Shown: piece after piece, positions 19,406 through 29,600 of the stretch
Layout of the letters: every line of letters starts with the position of its first letter
Numbering within the stretch: the first letter of the stretch is position 1
Origin: Hexactinellida sp. DTS-2022
Lineage: Eukaryota > Porifera > Hexactinellida
NCBI GenBank assembly: GCA_028753945.1
Contig: JAPNXP010000001.1
Location: 10,592,501 to 10,656,500, forward strand
DNA length: 64,000 nt
Direction of reading: 5' to 3'
Made by a program: the position numbers and the translations under genes
Notes under the pieces: model-generated
What the model saw: only the letters and a program-made list of their open reading frames with translations
Database searches by the model: none
Told to the model about the DNA's origin: nothing

Positions 19406-19734
19406 AATTATTTAAGTAGGTATTGTTAAAGACTTGAATACCCTAATATCATTGAACAAAGTCAGTATTTCGACTTGTGGATAATGCATAACGCATAAGA
19501 CGTACCTCGGTTAGTACGTACTCTTTCTTGTTTCCCAGGGTGGTACGGCTTAATTAACCGAGTTCTACTTTATATATTTATGTCTATTGAAAAGTGCGAG
19601 ACCGAAGGGCTCGTATATTCAAAACTTCATATTAAAGGATAACTAAGCATAGATTTATTTATTCAATATAGTCCAATATTACTATTATTGAATAATTAGT
19701 GATTACAATTGTACAAGCTAGCTATATTATCGAG
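19406..19734. other. Upstream region of the RNFT-like gene
   Basis: AT-rich, with a RepB 3'-end scrap GCGAGACCGAAGGGCTCGTA at 19597-19616. Presumed promoter region; no clear TATA box chosen. Confidence 0.35.
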
Positions 19735-20925
19735 ATGGATCAAGCGAAGCCGAATGAGCTGGATGCCTCTATTGACCACAACAGTGTGGAGACTGCGAAC
19801 CCTTCGCACCGAGACCGTTCCCATTACAGGTCTGCCTCCTGGTCCTTCACCCCTAACTCGCAGCCCCTCTCGGACCCCTCCATCACGAACCCCGCCCTGC
19901 AGATAGCCTCTGTCCTCAGAGGGTTCGTTCCCAGCATTTCCCCACAGCAGGAGGCCCCGCGTCCCAGCTCCACCCCGGCTACTAACTCCATCCGAGAGAT
20001 GGACACCACTATCGACATGGAGGCCGGCCGGGCGGGGATCGGGGAGGCGATCAGCTCTGTCAGCTCTGCGCAGACCAGTGTCAGCAGATGGTTCCTATTG
20101 GCCGGCGTATTCGCGGCTCTGCTGTGCGTGAAGCTCCTCTGGCACCACTGGGTGGGGATAGTTCTGTGGGTGGGGCTGCATTTGGTGCTCTACCATGGGA
20201 ACAAGGGGTTCAAGGGACAGGTCTCCCTTCGAGACAAGAAGCAGTCCTCTAAGCTTATCATTCTTATGGCGTTCCTGATGTTCAACCTTATCCTCATCTA
20301 CCAGACATTCTCCCAGTACCACATTTACGTTTCCTTCTACTTCGGACTCCCTCCGATGCAGCCCACATTCGACTTCTGGACTACCATTTGGGTGGTGCTC
20401 GTCACAGACTACTCTGTTCGCTACATCGTGCTGGTAGTCAAGTCCCTGGTCTGTCTGCTGGGCAAGTCCCCGCATCTCTCCAACAGACAGAAAGGCACCG
20501 CCTACCTCACGATGGAGCACGGCACTCAGTTCTACCGACTACTGCTGCCCACTCGCATCTGGCTCGGCTACTTCTTCCAGCCAGAGGAGGCCGGCATGTT
20601 CTGCTCAGCTGTCATAACCGTGCTCTACCTCGTATACAAGCTCAGCTCCCTCTTCCTCAAGGGGAGGGAGATGCGGGCAGCCCTCCTGGACCTCTCCAGG
20701 AACTGGGCCTACATGTACGTGGGGCGTTCTGAGAACGGCACCTGTCCAATCTGCCAGGAGGAGTACGCAGACCCTGTCAAGTTGCTGTGCTCTCACGTGT
20801 TCTGTGATGGGTGTGTCTCCATATGGTTTGATAGGGAGCGAACCTGTCCCCTCTGTCGCACCCCAGTCGCGTCGGACCCCCAGTGGAGGGACGGCAGCAC
20901 CTCCCTACTGCCCTACTTCTTCTGA
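19735..20925 (+). CDS. RING finger transmembrane E3 ubiquitin ligase, RNFT1/RNFT2-like
   Basis: Single-exon protein of 396 residues. The ATG at 19735 is used; the longer frame has only a GTG above it. Residues 1-110 are Ser/Pro-rich and polar. From about 118 onward come several hydrophobic segments (starting W-F-L-L-A-G-V-F-A-A-L-L), with charged loops between. The C3HC4 RING is near the C terminus at about 336-375: C-P-I-C, then C-S-H-V-F-C, C, C-P-L-C. A polytopic membrane region followed by a C-terminal RING is the layout of RNFT1/2, ER ligases implicated in protein quality control. It should face the RING to the cytosol. It has no introns, unlike vertebrate RNFT genes. Family assignment is good; substrate unknown. 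Confidence 0.85.
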   Translation: MDQAKPNELDASIDHNSVETANPSHRDRSHYRSASWSFTPNSQPLSDPSITNPALQIASVLRGFVPSISPQQEAPRPSSTPATNSIREMDTTIDMEAGRAGIGEAISSVSSAQTSVSRWFLLAGVFAALLCVKLLWHHWVGIVLWVGLHLVLYHGNKGFKGQVSLRDKKQSSKLIILMAFLMFNLILIYQTFSQYHIYVSFYFGLPPMQPTFDFWTTIWVVLVTDYSVRYIVLVVKSLVCLLGKSPHLSNRQKGTAYLTMEHGTQFYRLLLPTRIWLGYFFQPEEAGMFCSAVITVLYLVYKLSSLFLKGREMRAALLDLSRNWAYMYVGRSENGTCPICQEEYADPVKLLCSHVFCDGCVSIWFDRERTCPLCRTPVASDPQWRDGSTSLLPYFF

Positions 20926-21582
20926 CACGGCTGGTTCTGTAGGAGATTAACAATTGCCTCTGGCTACTATAAATCTGTTTATAATTCTTAATTTTGTAAC
21001 TGCAATCGCAGATGTATTGAGTATACTATCTTTCTGCTAAATCTTAACTTTAGTATAGGATTTCCACGGCAATTCGTTGTAAGTCATTAACTATTTAATT
21101 TAAATCATATTACAAGCCTTTCGGTTGGCATTTACTGTATGCAGTGATTATTTTATAGAGTGGAAAATGTTATATTTGGATAGTTCCACTAATTCTCTAA
21201 TTACTAGACTAAGGTAAAAGGTATTTAAGTTAGAACAGGTTTAATATTATAATTTTGTATATTTTTATCTATATTAGTGGCGGCGCCAGGTCCTCATCTA
21301 AAGGAAGCAACTTGGGGCTATCATAATTATAGGCAAAATCCTACGTAATGATTGTTATCGATTTATTGTGCGATGTTGTGTCAAGTTAGTCTAATATGTT
21401 CAGTTAGATTTTTACAAATCAAAATTAATAATAATTTAGTTCAATATTGCCGGTCAGGTCATCTAAATTCAGAGCGTAGCTGTGCCCTCATATGTACTCC
21501 CATAGTCTTCGCCGCTACTGTTAGTATTAACGTAATATTCCATACTTTAGAAACTTTAACACCTTATTGAATCACGAGATAG
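20926..21582. other. Intergenic between RNFT-like gene and Eph copy A
   Basis: AT-rich; contains a lone agtggcggcgccagg near 21276, similar to the end of the hAT element at 58260 but without a partner end. It must contain the Eph copy A promoter. No TATA box or gene is evident. Confidence 0.4.
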
Positions 21583-23370
21583 ATGATTTATTTGATCATC
21601 TATATTGTAGTAATTTCTCTCATTCATCCAGTCTCCCTACTACAATGCACACAAATACCAGCTAACACTATAGATATTCTCAATTCTGTTGTGTTCACTG
21701 GTACGACTATTCCTGCATTTCAAACTTTTGACCAAGATGCTATCTCATATAATGTTACTTATATTAACCCAGTTACACAAGAGAATGTAACATTTAAAGA
21801 TACATTTGAATTTAGAACTGTAACCACTGTTTCATGTGGACCTGCATACACCTGTTGTTTTACATCAGGCCTCCCTATTGTACCTGATACAAATGAAGAG
21901 AAGAACTGGTTAGTATCGGATTATTACATAACTGATGCTAATGTTATTCAAGTACAGCTATTGTGTGGTATTATAGTCGGTTACCCGGTTCCTGACTGTC
22001 GTAACACGTCACGAGTGTACTACTACGAGTCTGATAGCGCAGTGGGAATGGTGTCTGCTGTGCTGAGTGACTTCTCACTCGCCACTCACTCTATCAACCA
22101 GACAGTGAATGACGGATTGATTCATGCCTCTTTCACCAAATCCAAGAGAGGCTTCTATGTTGGAGTTATGAATAATGGCTACTGTGCCCAGATATCAACT
22201 GTGCAGATATTCTACTCCTTCTGTCCGGCGATTAGCATTAACCAACTGAACTCACTGCCTGAAACCCCGGTCCCCAGGGTGAGTGCAGAGCCTACGGTGT
22301 TCAACCTGTCCTGTCCAGTCGGGTCCGTGAGTCTGCAGGCAGCTGAGTGCTACTCCAACGGTTCCTGGAGAGTGTCTGAGTCCGTTGAGTGTGCGTGCGA
22401 GAGGGGCTGGAGCTCGCTGGCCAGCAGTCCGCTCTGCGTCGCTTGTCCGGAGGACTCGTACAAGAGCGCGTTTGGGAACGACAGCGAGTGCGCGGCGTGT
22501 CCAGAGAAGAGTGGCACGAGTGGCGCGACGGGCAGCGTGGTGTGTGGGTGTGACGGGGGCTGGTACCGCAGCGAGGAGGAGAGTGGGGACCTGCTGTGTG
22601 GGAGGAGTCCCTCTGCCGTTCGTAACCTCCGACTGGAGAGAGGGACAGCCGGATCTGGCCAGGAGACCAGTGGAGTCCGTGTGGCGTGGGAGGAACCTGT
22701 GGACGTGTGGAATCGGTCGGTGAGCTACAATGTGAGTTTGTACTCGGCTGGCTTGTGGAGGAGTGGGGGGAGCAGCGAGAGTCTGTGGTACGCGCTGTCC
22801 GAGTCTGAACTTGAAGGGAGCAGCAGAGAGTATCTGCTGGAAGTGACGTCACTTAACCAGCTGGTAGAGCTGAGCGGTGCGGCGAATAGCGCGAGTGTTA
22901 GTTTCGTGTCTACTTTCCCTGAAGTGGCGAATGTGTCTCTGTCTGGCTCGGAGCTGGAGTGGGAGTACACACTGGAGGGAGCAGTGAGCGAGCTGAGTTT
23001 TGAACTGAACTACACTAGTATCGGAGGCGTGGAGAGACAGGAGAGAGTGAATGGATGCTCTCTTGTCGCTACAGCTGTGTACAGATGCAATGTAGCAGTG
23101 ATTGAGTTGAATACGAGTATTGATATTGTACTAACTCTAATTCCTCTCTCTGGTAATGAAATCGGTGACAGATTATCTAATAGATTTAGCCTTTATACTA
23201 ATGTCACAACAACTCAACTTCCATCAAATTGTGACGAAATTTCTATTCAATTTCCATTTGTTTTGGAGTTCTCAGTGTTCTTGTCTTCTATAATATTTGT
23301 GATTTTGATCGTTTTATCATCTTTGATTTTGGTTTTACTTTTTTTTATCCCCAACCACAGCTTAAATTAA
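21583..23370 (+). CDS. Kinase-less Eph-type receptor (copy A)
   Basis: Intact 595-residue frame in one exon. It has a signal peptide (I-Y-L-I-I-Y-I-V-V-I-S-L), then an Eph ligand-binding-like domain (about 20-222) with N-W-L-V-S-D-Y-Y, C-R-N-T-S-R-V-Y-Y-Y-E-S-D and the diagnostic K-R-G-F-Y...V-Q-I-F-Y...C-P ending. A Cys-rich Ephrin_rec_like/EGF-like module (about 235-345) and two FN3-like domains (about 348-545) follow. One TM helix (about 560-590) is then followed by only a few residues. There is no juxtamembrane region, kinase or SAM. The DNA below the stop shows no kinase relic. It could serve as a decoy or ligand-presenting receptor; that is inference. The ectodomain is ~98% identical in DNA to copies B and C over 22250-23145; N-terminal part is close to copy B only. 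The frame is undisturbed, so I do not call it a pseudogene. Confidence 0.85.
   Translation: MIYLIIYIVVISLIHPVSLLQCTQIPANTIDILNSVVFTGTTIPAFQTFDQDAISYNVTYINPVTQENVTFKDTFEFRTVTTVSCGPAYTCCFTSGLPIVPDTNEEKNWLVSDYYITDANVIQVQLLCGIIVGYPVPDCRNTSRVYYYESDSAVGMVSAVLSDFSLATHSINQTVNDGLIHASFTKSKRGFYVGVMNNGYCAQISTVQIFYSFCPAISINQLNSLPETPVPRVSAEPTVFNLSCPVGSVSLQAAECYSNGSWRVSESVECACERGWSSLASSPLCVACPEDSYKSAFGNDSECAACPEKSGTSGATGSVVCGCDGGWYRSEEESGDLLCGRSPSAVRNLRLERGTAGSGQETSGVRVAWEEPVDVWNRSVSYNVSLYSAGLWRSGGSSESLWYALSESELEGSSREYLLEVTSLNQLVELSGAANSASVSFVSTFPEVANVSLSGSELEWEYTLEGAVSELSFELNYTSIGGVERQERVNGCSLVATAVYRCNVAVIELNTSIDIVLTLIPLSGNEIGDRLSNRFSLYTNVTTTQLPSNCDEISIQFPFVLEFSVFLSSIIFVILIVLSSLILVLLFFIPNHSLN
22250..23145 (+). 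repeat. Homogenised Eph ectodomain block, copy A
   Basis: 896 bp colinear, without indels, with 43832-44727 and 49261-50156. By eye about 16 differences from copy B. Encodes the Cys-rich module and most of both FN3-like domains, and is GC-richer than its flanks. Confidence 0.85.
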
Positions 23371-23684
23371 GTTTTAATATTCTTGAAGCTTAACTCGCAA
23401 TGAAGCCATTACTCTATGTAGTACTCATACTGTATATATTAGAGGTTTGTACTATTCGCTCTTTGTATTTTATTCTAGAGTGGAGTACGAGTTATTTTGT
23501 TCTCAACTATACTAATTTCTTCATAGTTTAATTGATTCTAATTTGTAAATAGAACATGCTGTAGGTATGTTTTTGTCAGTTGCAAAATTGTTTTGGGATT
23601 TTTATTTTGGTTATTAATGCTGCTCCTACCAATTTAAACTAATTAAACAAGCAAATATGCTGGTTACACTATAAGCTTATAAGA
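23371..23684. other. Intergenic between Eph copy A and TUBD1
   Basis: AT-rich, 314 bp. TATAAGCTTATAAG lies just above the TUBD1 ATG (about 23670-23683). No gene. Confidence 0.4.
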
Positions 23685-26600
23685 ATGTCTATAGTTTGTG
23701 TCCAGGTAGGCCAGTGCGGCAACCAAGTAGGACAGGGGTTCCTTAGCTGTATCCACCAGGATGCGCAGCGTGCTAACGAGCGCGGGAGGGGCCTCTACGC
23801 GCAGAGCTCCCTGCAGAGGTTCTTCAGACCTCTCAGCGCCGAGAGAGCCAGCTCCCACTGCGCCAGAGCTGTGCTTGTAGACACCGAGGCTAAGGTAGTG
23901 CAGCAGATGCACAGAGACACACATAGACACTCTGCTTGGAGATACCCCGAGGTAGCTTTGTTATACTCAGGGGCGTACCGTGCGGGGGGGTGTGGGGGGG
24001 TGTGACACCCCCCCACTTTTTCTTATTTGGTCGGTAATTCCTGTGTCGTCGGTAAACCGATCGATTAGAATCAATTTTTCAGATTATTCTTTAATTATAC
24101 ATGTGTTTATATTTACACATGTATAATTATAATTTATTAGTGTCGTCGATGCAGTCAACGTTAGTAACGCTAGAAGTTGCAGCACTGCGGGTCAGGGAAA
24201 TTGTGAAATATTTTATCTATCTACCTCCACGATAGGAAGAATGCATGTTGGTCGGTAAACCAAGAATTTACACCCCCCACTCAAAATGGTCACGGCACGC
24301 CCCTGGTTATACTGTACACGTATGTACAGTGTACTATACAGACATTTGTAATTCCGCTCCTAATCCTGGTCTAATCCAATTTCATACGCCTAAATCACAA
24401 ATTAATGTTACGGTATAAGAGTGGATTTCAAATTTTCGCGCTCCTAGATTCAAATTTTCTAAAAATCATGCTCCAAAAGGAGCGTCTCGCGCTCCTGGAT
24501 TAATTCCTTGCATATGTAGCTGTATTATGTTACAGTGTATGTACTGATTTATTACAGGAAGAAATATACTGCAAGTAGGGAAATAATCGAGTGTTAGAAA
24601 TGGATAACCGATCGCTGATAAGATCGCGGTTAAAAGAGCTCCCTGATCAATCCCGATCGTATCATGCAAATAAATTCATAGTGCACAATCATTTAGAATA
24701 ATTTTAGATATACGTACAGTGGTGCATGGTCACTGTTCGTCTAATTAGTACTATTATATAATAGCAACATTGCTCTATTATTATTTTGACAAGTTGCTAC
24801 CTATTACTGTAACTGCAATATAATATAATTCAGCTGTATATGTGTTTAATCTCAGTGTATTTGTAGTCTCGGGAAGAACCTTCCATCAAGCACGGGTCTG
24901 GGAACAACTGGGCCCTGGGGTACTTCCTCAACGGTCCTTCTATGGTGCCACTCGTGATGGAGAGCGTCCGTAGAGAGGTGGAGAGGTGCGATTGTTTGGA
25001 AGGATTCATAACTTTCATGAGTGGGGCGGGCGGCACAGGGTCTGGCTTGGGGTCTCTGGTGTCTGAAGCTCTCAGAGAAGAGTACACCAATAAGTACAGG
25101 CTGAATCAGCTGATATGGCCACACCAGGCTTCTCGTGACGTCATCATACAGGACTACAACCTCATCTTCACGCTGGCCTCCCTCTACAGGTGCTCAGACG
25201 CTATACTCGCTGTGCAGAACGATCACGTGCACTCTATCTGCTCGCGAGTGTTAGGTCTGAAAGACTTCTCATTGCCCGAGATGAACCAGGTGCGTAACAA
25301 CAAGCTCATTTTCATTAAATTCATTTTCATGTTCAATTTCATGAAATTCATTTTCGTAAGATTTCAAAATATCTTTTCAAGAAATCACAATGTTGAGCTA
25401 ATTTATCTACGCCTTGCCATCCCCGAAGCTAGTTGTTCTATCTAGGATATTAGATTTTTCTGGGGGGATCTCTTTCAAAAAAGTCAGTTAATCGCACATA
25501 ATTCGCACCCTCTAAGAGACAAAAATCTGATATTTTAACATTGTAGAGAGACTAAAATCCTTTTATATTATTTATGAACTTTAATATATGAACCAGGTGC
25601 GTATAGTATTATGCCAACAAGCTACTCGTCCGCGATACGCGCGTTCTTACAAATTGCGCTCTGGCCTCCGCCCCTCGATTGTATTTCAAACACATGCCTT
25701 TCAAAAAAAAAAAATACCATGTTAAAAAAATAACATGTTAAAATTTTAACATGTTAAAAAAATAACATGTTAGAAAAATAACATGTTAAAAAAATAACAT
25801 GCTAAAATTTTAACATGTTAAAAAAATAACATGTTAAAATTCTAACATGTTAAAATTTTAACATGTTAAAAATTTAACATTAAAAAATTTAACATGTTAA
25901 AAAAATAACATGTTAAAAATTTAACATGTTAAAAATTTAACATGTTAAAAAAATAACATGTTAAAATTCTAACATGTTAAAATTTTAACATGTTAAAAAT
26001 TTAACATGTTAAAAATTTAACATGTTAAAAATTTAACATGTTAAAAAAATAACATGTTAAAATTCTAACATGTTAAAATTTTAACATGTTAAAAATTTAA
26101 CATGTTAAAAAAATAACATGTTAAAAATTTAACATGTTAAAAAAATAACATGTTAAAATTCTAACATGTTAAAAAAATAACATGTTAAAAAAATACATGT
26201 TAAAAAAATAACATGTTAAAAATTTAACATGTTAAAAAAATAACATGTTAATTAAAATTCTAACATGTTAAAATTTTAACATGTTAAAAATTTAACATGC
26301 TAAAAAAATAACAGCCCACCATACTCGATACAACAAAGTTGCACCGTGTATGTTGATTGTTGCACGCAATATATTTGCACGGAAATTGGACATGTTCAAT
26401 TTTTATGCAACATTGTTGCCTATTTAATTTACTGCTTACTTTCTCAGTACCCTATTCAAGCCACCTATGTTGCGATCAGAAATGTATATTTTAGAATTTT
26501 CAGCACGGTTTAGAAAACACTGATCGTATTGCTGCATATTATTTTCCTAGAAATACTACACATCTTAAATTAGCAACCGTTTTTTTTTTAATGAATGGAT

Positions 26601-29600
26601 TATACCCTTTGGGATTACACATGTACTAGCCATTGTATTTCTAGTAATGGGCAGCCTCCGGACGACAGTGCCCGGATAATGGAGGTTTGGATGTACTTAT
26701 GTTACAGTTAAAACGTATAATCAGTTGTTATTGTATAATTAGTAATTACTTATTCAATCAGGCATTATACATAATGCCTGAAAATTTCAGGGATTATACA
26801 TAATAACTGAAAATTTGCCTCGGCTTTTAGACATATTAACTGAAATGGAACAGCATAAGTAAAGAATGGTGAGAAAGTGTAAATTTGCAACTACAATGAA
26901 TGGATAACAAAGATCGTTGGCTTCCCACTTTTAGATATACGAGCCCTTCGGTCTCGGTCGCTTCGCGACGGATCACTCTCTCACAAAAGTCGCTTCGCGA
27001 CTTTTGTTCGTTCGTGTTAGACACTACGCAACACAATTAATTAACGGCCGCTTCGCGACCTTACTCTCCTCAAATATCACTCATATTAAATATGTTAAAC
27101 CTGTGACTTGTAAATTACACGTACTCAATTCAGTATGCTGCTATTTGGGAGCCAAGTATTTCAACTAATTAATTAATTAATCATGTTATTTACTAACCCA
27201 TTTACTGCATAGTAAATTGTTTAATAGAAAGTACAGCTTAATTATTGTCTGACGATATAGTATGACTAATGTAGTTATACACAACACATAATTGAAGTAT
27301 TACAGTCATCAGTCATTTGTTACTTTTGTTTTTTCTTATCATTTGTTTTGCTTTTTCCACACAGCTCACCAGCAGTTTGGGACCTATAATTCCCAAGTAG
27401 ATGACATATGGGATAATGAGCAGGATGTTTAAATACGTTTCTTCGTAATGCGAAGAGACACGGATTCCTGTAAAGCTCAACACGAGCAGACAGAAGGACT
27501 CGAAATGATTTGCATAACTGTTTAGAGAGGGCTTTAGCAGTGACGTTAATACCATGAGTATTAGACATATTACCGACACGATTATACACGGGAAATTCAA
27601 GTTAACAAATCCCTCCGGTATGATCAGCAGTAGGGCGATCACGAATCTTAACAACATCTTTATAGGTTCCCAGTGTTTGTACCTGGGTGAGTATCGTTTC
27701 TCGTATAGGGAGACTAGATACTTCTTCCCTTTAAGTTCAGCACAGCTGCTGGCCATAGGCAGGAGTGGAATGACTGTGAGGAGAAATAGAATGAGGATTG
27801 CTGCTATTGATAGATGCATGTGTTCCTTAACGTAGCATATTATGTTCCCATTCATTATCCAACGAGAGACGTTGTTTGAGTCAACTGAACATTTGAATAC
27901 CAGTAACGCGCCGCTGCATAGGTTTGTGTACAGAAGAATTAAGATTGTCCAGAAATGGTTGAGAATACTTTTATCGTTGAATCTTTTACGTTCGAATATT
28001 CTGCTATTGGCGAGATAATGAATGCACAGGTATATTATCGCCATATAGACAGGGAATATGAGAGGAGCGTATAGTTCCCAAAATGCTCGCTCTATTACGC
28101 TCGTAGATAACATGCAGAAAGGATACATGTGGGTCAGCTTGAGGTTCAGCACTAGAATGGGAATGGTAATGAGTTTCTGGAATAGCTCGTCTCCACTGCC
28201 TCCACAAGTGAGGCTAAGCGTTAACAGAATGCCCGAGTAGAAGGTTATGCTTCTTGTGTAGTCTGCGAATATGTCGATCTTTACGATTATAATAAATGCT
28301 AGGATTAGCAAGCAGAGGACGAAATACAGACCCATCATCACCCATGGTGCTCTACATTTGAAACTGTAGCTATTTGTAATAAGATGAGTGAAGCTGTAGG
28401 TAGGAACGAGTGTTTGGTTCGCTCCTTTGCTCTCATTGCAGTATTTCCCCCTTAACCACGCCCTGCATTGGTCTTGTGGTTTCAGTACGTTGAAAGTGCA
28501 TTCGTCTGTTGAGGCTGTAGAATCACATTTGCATTGGAACCAAGTACAATGCGCGTATAGGAACACATCCTCAGGCTCACCATCGGTTTTGGTCTCCCGA
28601 TCCACTACCATCAAGACATTCCTACGTACAGTTACTGTCGTGCCTGTAGCTCCCTTGATGTAATTAACTCCTGTGAACTGACACTTGTTACCATCCCCTA
28701 TTTTAAACCCTGGCATACACTTTGCGAGGATAACTGGTATGCAGTAGGTTATTACTCTCAGGGATAGTTGTGACTTGAGACACAGCTCCCCGTGTACCCA
28801 CCCGTTTCGGCTCTTCGTGAGGCTGAAGTAGACTCGCGAGGAGGATGGAGACACAATCCTGTCAACCAGGATATCTCCAAACTCAAACTTAATGTCATAC
28901 TGTTTCTTTGATTCGGTTTGTTTGAATAGAACCACTGTGTCTGTCAGAATTGTTTGATTGAGTCCGTCTTGACTTCCTATCCTTATTGACGTTTGAAAGC
29001 CTGGATAGATGACATACACAAAGGGTGGAACTTTTTGAAGGTTCTTTAATTGCTTTATCGATTTCTTGACTTCTTTTCGCATTTTCTCTTTATACAAAGG
29101 AAAAGAATCTATGTCGAATATATCCGTTTTGCAATGAGGCTCGTGCTCTTCGTCAGAAGTGTTAAAATAGCAGAAACTCTCATTGATGAAGTCTAGCTTA
29201 GCATACCTGACGATATCCAGCGCTACAGTACAGTTAGTGCTCCTGCTAACCTCACCGAGATTAGTCGCATTTGTATTTAACAGCGTAGACGTTTTCTTAT
29301 CGTAGTTCCAGCAGTGTTCCCAGCTATTCGTGAACAGATCTGATCCCATACAAGGACTTTTTGTCCCATTTCTAATCTTATTACCCTCAAATGTTAACGA
29401 AAGCCTGTTCTGATCATCGAAAGTAATGAAGCAGAATATTTCCTTCAGGTATTGTATGCGGCTTAACCAGCTGAAATAGTTATTCTCCACATAGTTGTTG
29501 AATATGTAGATGCCGCCTCCTTTGTAATACGCCGTATTCTCCTTTATCAGCACGTGTGCATAATCATACACGTATATAATCGAGTAGGCTATTAAGTAGA

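Noticed and set aside
22301-22852. Long antisense open frame under the Eph block (also at 43883 and 49312)
   Set aside because: Repeats identically in all three copies only because the coding strand does; composition is that of a shadow frame (Ser/Arg/Thr-rich).
21583-23370. Eph copy A as pseudogene
   Set aside because: No stop, frameshift or decay in 595 codons; signal peptide and TM are intact. I treat it as a real truncated receptor.
23685-24005. TUBD1 exon 1 extending beyond 23951
   Set aside because: Extended reading enters a hAT element; GTAGCT at 23952 joins in phase with the delta-tubulin sequence at 24867.
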